Position numbers and translations under genes: made by a program
Notes under the pieces: model-generated
Database searches by the model: none
What the model saw: the letters and a program-made list of their open reading frames with translations, nothing else
Told to the model about the DNA's origin: nothing
Shown: positions 19,317 to 31,337 of the stretch, piece after piece
How positions within the stretch are numbered: position 1 is the first letter of the stretch
Layout of the letters: every line of letters begins with the position of its first letter
Assembly (NCBI RefSeq): GCF_023898315.1
Contig: NC_064617.1
Span: forward strand, 617,697,000 to 617,760,999
Length of the DNA stretch: 64,000 nt
DNA from: Schistocerca nitens
Lineage: Eukaryota; Arthropoda; Insecta; Orthoptera; Acrididae
Direction of reading: 5' to 3'

Positions 19317-22300
19317 GCCAGATTCGGCAAACGAGTCAAAATACTAAGCTGACCTGTATTACAAATCACAACTATAAATTCAACATACATCGAAAGTTAT
19401 TGGAATATTAAAGAAGCAAACTGTTGCTGATAAGATCATTTGCGTCTCTGTGGAGGAGTCCATAATTATAGCACTATTTACGTAAATAAAATATTGTTTA
19501 CAAATTTTTATATTTTGTTATCTAGAAAAGTAAACTGTTCATTATATTGCAGGCATTATCCTCTTTCATCTGGTGTATCGAAAGTGTGACATCCGTGATG
19601 GGTTCTGTTGTTAGAATTTATTGTAAACGATGATGGTAACAATGTTAATAACTTTTTAACTATTAGAGTTTATGGGAAGGATTTATGTTCAATAAGCTCG
19701 TCACCATTGCCGCAGTTCCAAAACTGTCACTGTTTTTCTCTAGCTTGCTTCTAAAGAAATTTACGTATTTTCTTTGAAATTACATTAGTGACGATATTCT
19801 GAGTTACAAGGACCCTCCATCCTAGCTCATCCAGCGACCTTCGTGGCTTGTCAGCCGCCTTTACTTGCGCTGAGCTCGCCTGTCACAGTCTATCTGACAG
19901 CTGCCCGCCCCAACAAACATTCACGCCGGTCCACAGCCGACCTGTCAGCTTCAGTCCGTCCTGCGGCAGTCGAGCCAGCTGTTTGTGACGTTACAAAGTA
20001 CATCAGATACATTTTTTCCCAGTGACTACGTTTATGCTAGCCACATAAGATCATTTTTAGAAATTGTTTAATATGAACTGCGAAAGCACTTCCCGGATTT
20101 GAGGATATAGCCCAATAACATGACCTTGATGTTAAAAAATACGATATTTTTATTGTGATATTATAGTTTAAACAATAAATTTCACTACTCTGCTGGCGTA
20201 TAGAACTTTATTTACTACATTATTAAACTTCTAGGTCATTTGGGAGTGTATGGTATCCAAAATTGGGTACACTAAGTTGTCACCTCTGGCATACTAGCTG
20301 TAACCAGATTGAGCATCGGGTGGAACTGGGCTCAGCTGACAGATCCAGGAACGTCATTTCACGTTGCTTTAACTCTGCGATAAAGTTCTTCGTGACTAGT
20401 GTCTGGTGCCGTGACCGTTTTTCTCTAACCCACTGTGATCTGGAGAACTTGCTGGCCACGGTATCAGTGGAAATTCTTTGTGTGTTGGTACATGGTAGAT
20501 CATCTTACCCCTGCATAGTCTGTGTGGATGTGCTGATATGCTAGGCACTTCCTTTCCAAGCACATAGAATACTTCTCACACCAATTTGACATTTGTTGCA
20601 TGCCGCGTTCCATGTGTTGCCAGCAGTGTCATTATCGTAATCTTAGTTACAGACCCGCCACTGCTTCTTTTTCCGATCCATACGCCCTCCATTTCCTGGT
20701 TTCCCCATGGTCCTTCATCCAGAGTCAGCTCATCCAGTGTGTATTTCCATTCTGGTGGTATATATTCATAATGCACCACACAGAGTCATACATACCACAG
20801 AGACTACAATGATGTGCCCTGCGGTTAATACAGACTTCACTTTTGCGTTATGGCCACAAAATAGTCTTATTATTTCTTACTGATATTGTCTCACGTTAGT
20901 TGACAAATATTCTCAAACAAATTAATTTAGCTGTATAGCGTGAAATTTTTTCCTCAAGTTTTGCCAAATAATGAATACGTTCGAAAGGCTACTCTGCTCT
21001 AAATCCGTTTTACAGAAAGTTTGAATATGCGAAGGTTTTATTACTGCTAGGAATTCTGGAGGACGTTCCAACTTTTTTGCATCAGTATCACACAGAAGGA
21101 AAAAATCCGAAACTGATTGCGTAACTGTAAGAGTCGGTGGGCTGTGAACCTTACTGATGCAGAACAAACTCTGGAGCATGGTGTTGAGGACCTATCGGAT
21201 GCCCCGTGGGCATTAATGAGACAGCATTAGCGAGCTAGACATTCATCAAGTTTCGCTTACAATTGGATAACTTTCACCAGGGCAGCAGTGAGGAGGGGTA
21301 TGGGCACAGCAAGCAGAGTGGAATGCGCTGACACACACATCTCAGAAATCTCTCGAGGGTATCGACAAGGTCACAGCAGGCGAAGCAGCATGAGCGGCGT
21401 AGTTTTGGGTCGTCGGCAGAGCTGATGGCAGGCGTCTCTTGTCCAGCAATGACTTCCAAAGGCTTGACGATGCTTTTGACTAGACCACATTCGTGGATCT
21501 CTCAGGGAGTGCTCCAGAAAGCTTCCAGCAACTTTGAACAGGACAGCGATGTTAGTGAAGAGTTATGGGATTCCCTTTCCACCAGAGTAAGGCCATAGAC
21601 ACCAGTGTCCACTAATGCTTAGGTGTTGTGGACAACAGCAGCTAATACGCCTCGCAAATACAGCGATAGTGTGGTAGTGTGTCAAGCACCATCAGTTTGG
21701 CACCCAGTAGTGGAAGACCCCAAATCCTCACATCCTTCATGCCAACCTCTCATCAGCAGGTGAAAATCTGGCAGCTCACAGTGGTTAAGTCCAGCAGTCC
21801 AGGTTGGATGCACTCTCGAAGGTAGTAGTCATCTGACGAACGGAAATCAGCACAAGTCTTGGTTGATGCTGCCTCATTGAAGCTGGAAGATAGAGAGGCT
21901 CAGGAATCTGAGTATTTATAGTTGTCTGTTGGAGGCAACTACGAAATGTTTTGGTGAGGTTGGCTGACTGTTGCCTGGATTTATGGGTTCGTCTGTACTC
22001 TTCAGTGCAGCCTGGTATCTAATGTGTGGATTTCAGCTCTTCAGCTGGGAGCTTTCCTGGAATATCAGTGGGCAGAAAGGCGTCATCATGTAACATTTAC
22101 TTTTTCTTACGGCACCTTGAAGTGCTGTCAGAATGACATTATGTTCCTTCCACGGTGAGCTCATCTTGCTGAATTGACGATTCAGACCTTCGCTCAAATG
22201 ATGTGTGGCAATGGCCTCAGTTGTGTGCCGTGATATTACACTGTCAGCTTTCCTGTCTGTTTTTCATTCCAGTTGCAACACTTTGAGCCTCCCTTTGCTT

Positions 22301-22367
22301 GGTATGATACTGGCCCGAGAAAACCACGAAAATTTATTCCTTGACCCAGTACATCTTCCCGTGGCGT
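19317..22367. other. Unassigned 3-kb region
   Basis: No known element was recognised. 19840-20000 is C-rich. 21180-22330 is less AT-rich than its surroundings and free of long open frames; it could be decayed repeat sequence. Short open frames overlap on both strands at 20576-20812 without motifs. Confidence 0.45.
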
Positions 22368-22414
22368 TAAATAACTAATGGATATTTATATTTATTTTGG
22401 CAATTTCGTCTAAT
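22368..22414. repeat. Long target-site duplication, left copy (~47 bp)
   Basis: It starts TAAATAACTAATGGATATTT and matches 22680-22726 with one mismatch by my count (a C/G difference near the right end). Confidence 0.88.
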
Positions 22415-22679
22415 GAAAAAAAATGAAGTCCCATGCTTCTTTACAGAGCGTAGGGGAACGCTGCGGGAGACCCGCACCGCCATACTAGGCAAGGTCCTAA
22501 TGGAGGTGGTATGCCGTGCCTTCCTCCGACCGTAATGGGGATGAATGATGATGATGAAGACGACACAACAACACCCAGTCATCTCGAGGCAGGAAAAATC
22601 CCTGACCCCGCCGGGAATCGAACCCGGGACCCCGTGCACGGGAAGTGAGAACGCTACCGCGAGACCACGAGGGGCAGAC
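22411..22679 (-). repeat. tRNA-headed SINE, head type B with long body
   Basis: On the minus strand: GCCCCTCGTGGTCTCGCGG (A-box region), GGTTCGATTCCCGG (B box), GGGTGTTGTTGTGTCGTC, a body with CCTTCCTCCGAC as seen on plus, ending ACTTCATTTTTTTTC. It shares its head with 868-1059 and 2262-2455 but has a different tail, similar in kind to 59232-59470. It is flanked by a very long direct repeat. Confidence 0.85.
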
Positions 22680-22726
22680 TAAATAACTAATGGATATTTA
22701 TATTTATTTTGGCAATTTCGTGTAAT
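22680..22726. repeat. Long target-site duplication, right copy (~47 bp)
   Basis: Partner of 22368-22414, ending GGCAATTTCGTGTAAT. Confidence 0.88.
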
Positions 22727-23460
22727 AGCAACACGTTTTCTCAAACTCTTCAAAGCGACGGTCACCACACTCCAAGCATGAAATATTGCAATACTTCCTC
22801 AAATATAAAGTTTTCTTATGAATAATCAGGCCCATCGGCAGGACCCTACAAGGAAGTTCATTTTCAGTTTATACTAGGACAGCCCAAAATTTCTATGGAA
22901 CTCCGGCTGTCGTGATGGTTCTGGGGCATGACATCTCCTTTCATCATAGATAAGGGTACTTATTGTTCAAATTCCTTGGGAATTCATATCGGACTGAGAC
23001 AGTGCACCATCGTTTAGAAACCACAACAGTAAAACCCACACCACCAGTTCTTTAAAGAACAGAACTCTCATCTATATAGCGGATTCAAATGATTGGTTAC
23101 AAATGAGGTGATGTATTGGAAAGTATGTAAGCAAGAAAGTTTGTTGGAAGTCGCCAAATGCTCTCACTATCAAAAACTGGACGAGTATAGGCTCGATAAT
23201 TCTCGCTCAATTTAAAGCAAAAGCTAGTTTCACACGATTCTCAATGTTTATGACGTCACATCTCCTGAAATTTGTCTAGTAAAGTGAGGAAATTTTGCAG
23301 GCACATTCAGGTGTGTATCAGGATACCACCTGCAAAATTTGTTGTGAATAAAGTTCTTAGTAATGAATTAAAAAATCGTAACAACATGCCTCATGATAAT
23401 GAAGTTTTATTGCGTGAACAGTGAAAATGCAGCAAACTATAAACTTTTTTCCTTCCATCG
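22727..23460. other. Unassigned AT-rich sequence
   Basis: No feature recognised. Confidence 0.4.
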
Positions 23461-23472
23461 TTTTGTGGAGGG

Positions 23473-23684
23473 GCCAGCCGTGTTGGCCGAGCGGTTCTAG
23501 GCGCTACAGTCTGGAACCGCGCGACCACTACGGTCGCCGGTTCGAATCCTACCTCGGGCATGGATGTGTGTGATGTCCCTAGGTTAGTTAGGTTTAAGTA
23601 GTTCTAAGTTCTAGAGGACTGATGACCTTAGAAGTTAAGTCCCATAGTGCTCAGAGCCATTTGAACCGTTTCTTTTTTTTTTTT
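23473..23684 (+). repeat. tRNA-derived SINE, head type A, with T tail
   Basis: A box (TTGGCCGAGCGG), B box (GGTTCGAATCC), GGGCATGGATGTGTGTGATG, shared tail, then GAACCGTTTC and a long T-run. A 12-bp target duplication TTTTGTGGAGGG lies at 23461-23472 and 23685-23696. Confidence 0.93.
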
Positions 23685-23696
23685 TTTTGTGGAGGG

Positions 23697-24142
23697 TGTC
23701 TGCGAGAAAAGCTTCGATAATTTTTAAATTATGTTTTAAGGTTGACGGCAGCCGGTAAGTGCTTTCATTCTCAAGTAGAGGATGAATACAGTGTGGGTAA
23801 TCTGTAATTTTACTGTGTTAGACCTTTAACATCGGATTATACCTCTTAATGCGTAGGTTATGACAATATTTTAAATTTTTAAATTCGGCTGACAATTTCA
23901 TTAAATAGACAAAATCAATTTTTTCTTGACCCTGGAATCATTTAGACAGCAAAACTGCAACTGGAGCTCTGCCCTGGGTTAGCCTATCATTAATACAGAA
24001 CTCCTTGTGGACAGTTCATCAACAACTGTATCAGCACATTACGAATAAATACCAGATACCGTGCAAAATTCAGTTGAGCTGGCATCAAGTGAAGTCTCAT
24101 AAAATGATCACGTGCAGTTTCAGCCTATTTACTAATAGAGAA
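23697..24142. other. Unassigned AT-rich sequence
   Basis: No feature recognised. Confidence 0.4.
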
Positions 24143-24454
24143 TGGAAACATCCCCCAGGCTGTGGCTAAGCCATGTCTCCGCAATATCCTTTCTTTCAGG
24201 AGTGCTAGTTCTGCAAGGTTCGCAGGAGAGCTTCTGTAAAGTTTGGAAGGTAGGAGGCGACGTACTGGCGGAAGTAAAGCTGTGAGGACGGGGCGTGAGT
24301 CGTGCTTGGGTGGCTCAGTTAGCAGAGCACTTGCATGCGAAAGGCAAAGGTCCCGAGTTCGAGTCTCCGTCCGGCGCACAGTTTTAATCTGCCAGGAAGT
24401 TTCATATCAACGCACACTCCGCTGCAGAGTGAAAATCTCATTCTGGAAACATCC
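24143..24454 (+). repeat. tRNA-like-containing repeat, ~300 bp
   Basis: The segment contains a tRNA-like domain at about 24306-24380: D-arm-like TGGCTCAGTTAGCAGAGC, T-loop GAGTTCGAGTCTC, acceptor-like GCGCAC. Next come ATCTGCCAGGAAGTTTCAT and GCAGAGTGAAAATCTCATTC. TGGAAACATCC is repeated at 24143-24153 and 24444-24454, either a target duplication or the join of a tandemly repeated unit. I recall this sequence as a dispersed orthopteran repeat. Confidence 0.7.
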
Positions 24455-24589
24455 ATATGGATTGTACCAGTCGAGTTGGCCCTAGTCATACTAGACATAC
24501 TAATTAAAATTGAATATGCCGTTTTTCTGTTAATCAGCGTTTTTACAGAGAGATGTTCGATATGGGCTTCTAACAGGTGTCAGCTGCGT

Positions 24590-24790
24590 GCAGAGCAGAG
24601 TTGGCAGTAGTGGAAGCGGCTGCGCCTGCCGGCCTCGTGGCGGCTGCCCGCAGCACAGCACGGGATCCGGCTTCCGTCCCTGGCACCGCGTGACATATCG
24701 CCACCATCTTTCTTACCGTCAGCGTTGCGTTGATCGCGAGAACTCCGCTCCGTGCCGTCCACTCTCCGCCCGGGCACATGACCGTTCGTA
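24590..24790. other. GC-rich patch
   Basis: About 200 bases are clearly richer in G+C and CpG than the surroundings. Short overlapping frames on both strands look like a consequence of few stop codons. It may be an exon, an old promoter or a repeat; nothing distinguishes these. Confidence 0.4.
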
Positions 24791-25139
24791 GAATTCTGTA
24801 GGGACTCACGATCATGTGAGGTAGTGAACGTTTTTTAGTTGTCTGGTTAATAACTCATGGAGAAAAAAAGAGAGAAAGGTGCGGGAACATATTTAGAAAG
24901 ACAGTGTCTCCATCAATAGGCTGCTCGCAGAAGAATTACTTCACGTGGTGGATAGTATACAAATGGAGTTTGATGTTAACGCTATCGGTAATAATTAATG
25001 TCTTTAGCAGTCATACTATCCAAGTAATCTGCATCTTGCTAATTACTATGGTAAAGGTACTACATATTAAAAGTTAACAAGTAAATAATACTATATTCCT
25101 CCGTGTTCATAAAAAATGGGCACTTCGAAATAAACAAGA
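24791..25139. other. Unassigned AT-rich sequence
   Basis: No feature recognised. Confidence 0.4.
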
Positions 25140-27330
25140 CTGCTTGAGTCATTTTCTTGTTCCAGTTGTCTCTGTTATTCCTGTCCACAACTTTTAACAC
25201 CTTCTGATCCACTGCTCGATCAGTATATCACATTATATCTTCTTGGGCCATCTGTCATTACTCATTCTTTTAACATACAAAAACGAATGAAGACTGTTAT
25301 TCTCCAGTCTGCGCTTTATGGATTGTATAACTTCCATTTTTTCTCATATTTTGGATCGTTTTATCTTATTTTCAAGGGCAAGCTCGAGACATTCTTTCAT
25401 GAAATCTGATTCCACTGTCCTGAACTTGTCCCCGTCTTTTACTCACAAGTGGTCACATTTCTGCACAATAAGTACCTATACTTTCAATAATACTACAGAA
25501 TATCTCCATTTTTTGGTCTGTTGGCTAATACTATTGCTCCAAATTGGTCCATGTAGGGAGTTCACCGCTCTTTCACCCTTCACTAATCTGGTCTCAATAC
25601 CTTTGTCCCATGTGCCGTCACTGGATGTAACAGAACCTAAATATTTAATATTTCCACCTTCTTAAATTCTTTCATTTTTGAGAAATAAATCTTTTCCCTG
25701 TTTACCAGTGCACCTGTTTTTTTTTCTTTTCCAAATTAATTTTTAGACCGTAGTTTGTGTATTCGTTCTGCAATTTACCCACCGGTGTTCCACATTTTGT
25801 CTGCCGTCCACTATTTGCTCATCTGCAAAAAGTAGTGAATGTATTTCATTTCACCCAACTAACATACCCGTTTATGAACACTGCCCATTATTTGGTCATC
25901 CGCAAACAGTAGTGAATGCATTTTGTCTTGCCCATCTAACATATCCATTCCTGAACATATTTTGTACCACGCTTCCAGCTTGGCTTTCGTATATTTTAAA
26001 AATTTATAGCGATAGCCCGCACCCTTACTTAAGGTCTTAGGTGGTTTTTAAGGTTTATGTTATTTCGTTTTCCATCTTTAGTTTTGGTTCGGTCACTTGT
26101 ATACCCTCATAACTACATTAACCCGTTCATCCAGTTCTTTTAGTCTCTTCATGTCATCTCAGATGTTGGGATGCTGACGTATGCTTTTTCCTGATCCACA
26201 AAAGTCACGTGCTCTCTTCTTTAATAGCTCTCTTCTTCTCTGTTGCTAATCTAAGGCAGCAAATGTTAACCAGACATAGTCTACCAACCCTACAGACACT
26301 ATGTTCATTTGACAAATTTATTAAATCTTCTCCTTAAGGATAGCAGAGAGAAGTTTTGCTACTGAAAGAATTACACTAATTGCCCTGTAATTCGGAAAAG
26401 ACTTATCGTCCCCTTTTTTGTAAATGTAACAAATAAAAGCCATGTTCCAATCTCTAGGTATATTTTATCTCTCTATTTTGTTAAATATTAAGCACAAGTA
26501 CTCTACAATATTTTCACCGCCGTATTTCAAGAGCTCCATTCAACACTTACTGGAGCAAGTGTCTTGTTACATCTTGAGGTGTCGGGTGTTCTGCCGGATA
26601 TCTGTGTCGTCAATCCACAATATTTCGAGAACGTGACTCGTTGTCAACATTAAGTGCTACGTGAGAGCCAGGTAGCACCTGATTGAGACAACGAGTCACC
26701 TTGCCGAAACGTTGAGTATGGGAGACGCTGATATCCGGCAGAACACCCGGCACCTCAAGATGGTCGGGAAGTACTGAAGAAATACAGCCTTGTAACTTTT
26801 TCCTCTCCTCAGAGCATTCTTCACATTTTCCATTGTTATTTACGTCTCTGTCCACTCGAATTCGCAAATCATCTCCTTTGTCACGTACTGCTATCTTTAT
26901 TCTTGTAACAGTCCAGTGTAATGTGTTATCAACTGACCTGGTGATATAACGTATATCGTACCTCTGTCTTTTGTATCCTTTGGATATGCCGTAGCCAGTG
27001 GTATTATCTCTTCGTGTAGACACCTTTTCCCCATGGTTTTATTTCTCCTTCCTCGCCAGTCCTTTTACCCTATTCCTTAAAACAACGTATGGTTTTCTGT
27101 ACTGAACAATCTTATCTGATAACCATCTGAGGTAGGGTTTCTTCTCCTCCATAGTCCCGTGTTTCAAACCCTCTCTGAGTTTTTTCACATATTTCCTCCT
27201 TCTTGTCTTCTGTGGCGGTACAGCAGACAGTGTTCTTCAAATGATCATATTAATGTTCTGGTATACCCATTCCATCGAGAACCAACTTGTTCTTCAGCTT
27301 ATTTTGATATAACATCTTAGTACTATAATG
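25140..27330 (-). mobile_element. LINE relic of a second RTE-like family
   Basis: Read on the minus strand, shattered pieces align with a LINE reverse transcriptase: an endonuclease-RT linker (EEKKPYLRWLSDKIVQYRKP, 27160-27060), then NYRAISVILSVAKLLSAIL (~26390-26330), EYTNYGLKINLEK (~25770-25730) and IIESIGTYCAE with AEM.PLVSKRRG (~25480-25400). Order and strand are consistent. Every piece is interrupted by stops or shifts. The region 26560-27020 does not fit the LINE and holds a separate inverted repeat. Confidence 0.65.
26571..26761. repeat. Inverted repeat, 32-bp outer arms
   Basis: 26571-26602 and 26730-26761 are inverted copies with one mismatch (outer end ATCTTGAGGTGTCGGG, inner GCCGGATATC). 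An inner pair, GTGACTCGTTGTC and GACAACGAGTCAC, continues the symmetry. It is likely a small foldback or hairpin-bearing element inserted in the LINE relic. Confidence 0.8.
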
Positions 27331-27749
27331 CGTCATAGGCCCTTTTTAAATATTAGTTCTTGCAGTATTGTTTCATTTCGTGTTTTCTTACAGTGGACCT
27401 CGTTATATTAAGCGATAAATAATTTTAGCCATTTTTGGAATGTAGATTGTGTTGACACTCCAGTCTGTAGCGTAATTCGAGGTGTAAGATTGACAGTCGA
27501 TATTTTGCTTGTGAAGTGAAGTAGTCGACGAATGTGAATACGAAACCTTAGTAGTGGTGACATACTGATATGATCTGTAGAGTAGCCTAAAGTCCAGGTC
27601 AGAATGAATGGTGAGTATATATCAAATTAATATTAACCTGTTACCTGAATCATTCTGTAAATAACCAAAATACAATGTCTCATCTCAGTGACACTTATAA
27701 GTATACTGTATGAAAACTAATGACAAATATTTATGTATGATTTTATATT
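27331..27749. other. Unassigned sequence upstream of mariner
   Basis: No feature recognised. Confidence 0.4.
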
Positions 27750-27751
27750 TA

Positions 27752-29086
27752 CGAGGGCCGTTCAGAAAGTAACCTCCGGTTGATTTAAAAAAATACACCA
27801 AGTTAAATAAAAATATTTTAATATATACATCTTACAACTACATCTTTGCACTATTTTTCTACATAGTCTCCATAGCGATTGAGGCACTTATCGTATCTCT
27901 TCACAAGCTTTGAAATTCCTTCTGCATAAAAATCACCCGCTTGTGCCTGGAGCCAGCCTGTGACCGCATCTTCGAGCTCTTCGTCGTCATCAAACCGCTG
28001 TGACCCGAGCCATTTCTTCAAATGCATGAAGAGGTGATAATCACTTGGCGCCAGGTCTGGGCTGTAAGGTGGATGGTTGATAACGTCCCACTTGAAGGAC
28101 TCAAGAAGGGCCGTTGTTCTGCGAGCAGAGTGAGGACGGGCGTTATCGTGCAAAAAAACGATACCGGAAGTCAGCATACCACGGCATTTGTTCTGTATAG
28201 CCCGTCGTAACTTTTTTATTGTTTCACAGTACACGTCTTGATTAATGGTCGTACCACGTTCCATGAATTCAAACAACAACACCCCTTTGGCATCCCAAAA
28301 CACCGTTGCCATCAGTTTTCTGGCAGAAAAATCTTGCGAGGCTTTTCTTGGTTTGGTAGGCGAATTTGAATGTGCCCACATCTTTGATTGTTCTTTTGTC
28401 TCAGGGTTCACGTACTTAAACCAGGTTTCGTCACCAGTCACGATTCTGTTTAACAATGGTTCTCCTTCGTCCTCATAACGTGACAGAAAGTCTAATGCAG
28501 AGGCCATTCTTTGAGTTTTGTGGTGGTCGGTAAGAATTTTGGGCACCCATCGTGCACAGAACTTACGGTAACCCAATCTTGCTGTCACTATCTCGTACAA
28601 GAGAGTCTTAGAAATCTGTGGAAAACCAGTAGACAACTCCGACATTGAGAAACGTCGATTTTCACGAACTTTTGCATCAACTGTCTGAACGAGTTCGTCA
28701 GTCACCAATGATGGTCTACCACTCCTCTCTTCATCACGAACGTTTTCTCGTCCACTTTTAAATAAACGTACCCATTCACGGACAACTCCTTCACTCATAA
28801 CTCTTGGTCCGTACACGGCACAAAGCTCACAATGAATAGCTGCTGCAGAATATCCTTTGGCTGTAAAAAACCTTATGACAGCACGCACTTCACATTTGGC
28901 GGGGTTTTCTATTGCAGCACACATTTTAAACTGCCACAAAAACTAAACTAGCGCAGGTACGACGTTCACTCGACCACGGCTTGATGCCGACTGACCTGTT
29001 GAGTGCGTGAACGCACAGATGGCGTCGCTACTCCCCCCACAACCCGCACTGTGACCAATCGGAGGTTACTTTCTGAACCGCCCTCG
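27752..29086 (-). mobile_element. Complete mariner transposon (1.34 kb)
   Basis: Terminal inverted repeats begin CGAGGGCCGTTCAGAAAGTA at 27752 and, inverted, CGAGGGCGGTTCAGAAAGTA ending at 29086, with two mismatches over the first 31 bases. TA flanks are at 27750-27751 and 29087-29088. The size is typical for mariner. The single open frame inside is uninterrupted. Confidence 0.95.
27851..28939 (-). CDS. mariner transposase, apparently intact
   Basis: A 362-residue DDD transposase that would bind the mariner ends and cut and paste the element at TA dinucleotides. The N-terminal half holds the paired HTH DNA-binding region (VIRFFTAKGYSAAAIH to GRPSLVTDELVQTVDAKV). The linker motif is WVPKIL (family WVPHEL). 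Catalytic residues: D170 in VTGDETWFKYV, D265 in VFLHDNARPH and D300 in YSPDLAPSDYHLF, with exactly 34 residues between the second and third Asp, the mariner DD34D signature. Translation could also start at the second Met (residue 6). Length is slightly above the usual ~345. No stop, frameshift or lost catalytic residue is visible. Activity is plausible but not shown. Confidence 0.95.
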   Translation of the reverse strand: MWQFKMCAAIENPAKCEVRAVIRFFTAKGYSAAAIHCELCAVYGPRVMSEGVVREWVRLFKSGRENVRDEERSGRPSLVTDELVQTVDAKVRENRRFSMSELSTGFPQISKTLLYEIVTARLGYRKFCARWVPKILTDHHKTQRMASALDFLSRYEDEGEPLLNRIVTGDETWFKYVNPETKEQSKMWAHSNSPTKPRKASQDFSARKLMATVFWDAKGVLLFEFMERGTTINQDVYCETIKKLRRAIQNKCRGMLTSGIVFLHDNARPHSARRTTALLESFKWDVINHPPYSPDLAPSDYHLFMHLKKWLGSQRFDDDEELEDAVTGWLQAQAGDFYAEGISKLVKRYDKCLNRYGDYVEK

Positions 29087-29088
29087 TA

Positions 29089-29420
29089 TATTACGGTGTC
29101 TGTCCTTTCGGATGTGGCCAAAATAATGGACACCACACATATAAGGATATGCACCCTTGGTGGCAAATGATGATATCTTCAGTGCGGAAGCATTGTTCGT
29201 TCTTCGACCTCTTGTGAGCATCAGGCGAGGCTGCTAGCAATGAGGATTGTGGACAGGGGACACTATGTATGTAGCTTGCAAGGTGTGGGCATTAGAGCTG
29301 GACGGTAAGTGTGCTCGAATGGCCGAGGTTCTTAAGGCGATCGCTCGCGATAAGCGAAAAATCCAGACTCGAGCACCAGCACCACCTATAGTGGGTCGAT
29401 TCACGGTCGAGGACAAATTT
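29089..29420 (+). repeat. tRNA-like repeat relative flanking mariner
   Basis: GGTGTCTGTCCTTTCGGATG and TGGACACCAC form a decayed version of the palindrome seen at 2724 and 12723. Downstream, CTCGAATGGCCGAGGTTCTT and CAGACTCGAGC resemble A- and B-box regions, and TTAAGGCGATCGCTCGCG is shared with 5130-5155. Confidence 0.5.
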
Positions 29421-31322
29421 CCACTTGTCGCCATTCGATTTATTTCAAGCTTGGTGGCAGCTGATGACGGAATTTCTCTTTCGTCAAATAATGTCATATA
29501 TTGACATCCAAGGATTGCAGCTTTTGTAAATATAAATAGTTCCGAGCCAAAATTCGTATTACCTACGTAAGAGGTTAACATGAAACAACAGTTTTTCGGA
29601 AAAAATTGACAAAGTAACTCACTCCAAATGTCTGGATTAAAAAGTACTATAGAACGTCTTGCACGAAGCAAATTCCTGTCCAGTTTTACGTAATTTAGTT
29701 AGAATAAATATAGCGCGTATTTCTCGCACATTGGATTGCCATGAGTAGTTTCTGCCGTCATTTCGATCGTCAAAGCATGCGGATTGTATCGGAAGGTTCA
29801 ATATTTTCTACTTTGAAGAGGACTCCTGTCCACATTCATGATGGACAAGACACCATACTGACCGAGACATGTGGCTCCAGGTTGAAGACAAAGCATTTGA
29901 CCATGTCATCGGAGCATACGGAGCAACATATCGGAGAATTTCAGAACGGAGATGTACGAGCCAGAGGCTGCAAAGAGGTCCGTTGCCAGAAAAGGCACTC
30001 ATTCGACTTTTTCTGCCACTTATGGCAAGGTAACGACCTTGGGTTGTGTTGCAGCACAAGTTCGCTCCACAGCCTTGAATTGACGCAACACATGGAAAGT
30101 GACTTCCGGCCTACGATTCGCTGCATGTCTCTATTCCGCTGCTCTGCTTCTGCGCTAATATTGCACAAAAATACAGAAATGAGAGAAAACTGAACCGATA
30201 ATTTCAAGAAACTTTTCCTTCCGAACTGTAGTAGGGACGCCATGTCAAATGCTGTTATTATAGCATCCACCCTCCAATCCTCCAACAGTTCGTAAAGTGT
30301 CGTCACGGGACAATGTTTTTCTGTTAGTCTCGAATATTCCGTAACAGATGTGTACCGGGTCATTCATAAGTACATCCGCTGGTTTAAAAAACAACTCCTC
30401 GAAAACTACAAGACATACAGAAACTTGACACTTATCTGTGGACAGAACTTCTCCAAGTTTCGATTCGTATTACGCGCCATAGCCTACTTGCTGTAGAGGC
30501 AGGCGAGTCAGAACATGTGAAAAAAACTTGTGCTCCATTTTGTCCCATCCAATTACTTCGAACCTACAGACAGGCAAACCAATTAGCAGATTTATAAAGC
30601 GGGCAGCTGTCGCGTCTTTCCAGGCAATTCGTGTCAAGGACTTCAATGAACTGCACGCAAGTATTGACGTTTGCCGCATCACAAACAGTGCCGATACTGA
30701 GCACCTGTAAAGCGAGTTAAAAACCTGAAAAGGCGCTCTATCCACTGATACTTGTGTGTGCTGAAGCCTCCTATTTTTTATGTGAAAATTCTTATAGCTT
30801 TTAAAATAAAACCAACGTTACTGACATTGTACATCTTTATTCTTCATGTCTACTTATTTACAAGCCTCTGTAGCTAGAGGGCTCCGTACTGTAACATGTA
30901 ACACTGCGGCGTGTAACGTGGCTTCGTCGGTGCGTGAGAAACAGCATGCTGTAATCGAGTTTCGAATTCGAAGAGATCTTCCACACATGTAGCACCCTCA
31001 CCTCTATCCAGCATCGCAATGCCAGGCCACTCACGAGCGCTGCGACATTTGCAACAATCCGACACCTTGGGTTCACTGTCATCGATCATTCTCCACCAGT
31101 CCCATCTTGACACCATCCGATTTTCATCTGTTTCCAAAATTTAAAGAACATCTTCACGGACTGCACTATGATAATGATGAAACGGCGCAAACAGAGGTGA
31201 GGTTGTGACTCCGCCATCAGTGTCAAACATTCCACAGTGACGGTATCAAGAAACCTGACTCTCTTTGGGAGATATGTGTTCGTCGCCAGAGTGACTATGT
31301 TGAGAAATAATTCTGTAAACAT
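29421..31322. other. Unassigned 1.9-kb region
   Basis: Open frames overlap on both strands at 29741-30363 (up to 150 codons), but I recognise no domain and cannot tell which strand, if any, is coding. A decayed transposon is possible. Confidence 0.45.
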
Positions 31323-31337
31323 GAAGAAAAAAGATGT

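Noticed and set aside
26640..26735. Hammerhead-ribozyme-like motifs (CTGATTGAG ... CCGAAACG)
   Set aside because: Core-like words are present, but the bases between them do not form stem II, and the CTGATGA box has an extra base. Without a covariance-model hit I do not claim a ribozyme.
29741..30363. Overlapping 150- and 140-codon frames on opposite strands
   Set aside because: No domain recognised on either strand and no flanking repeats. They cannot be distinguished from non-coding sequence.
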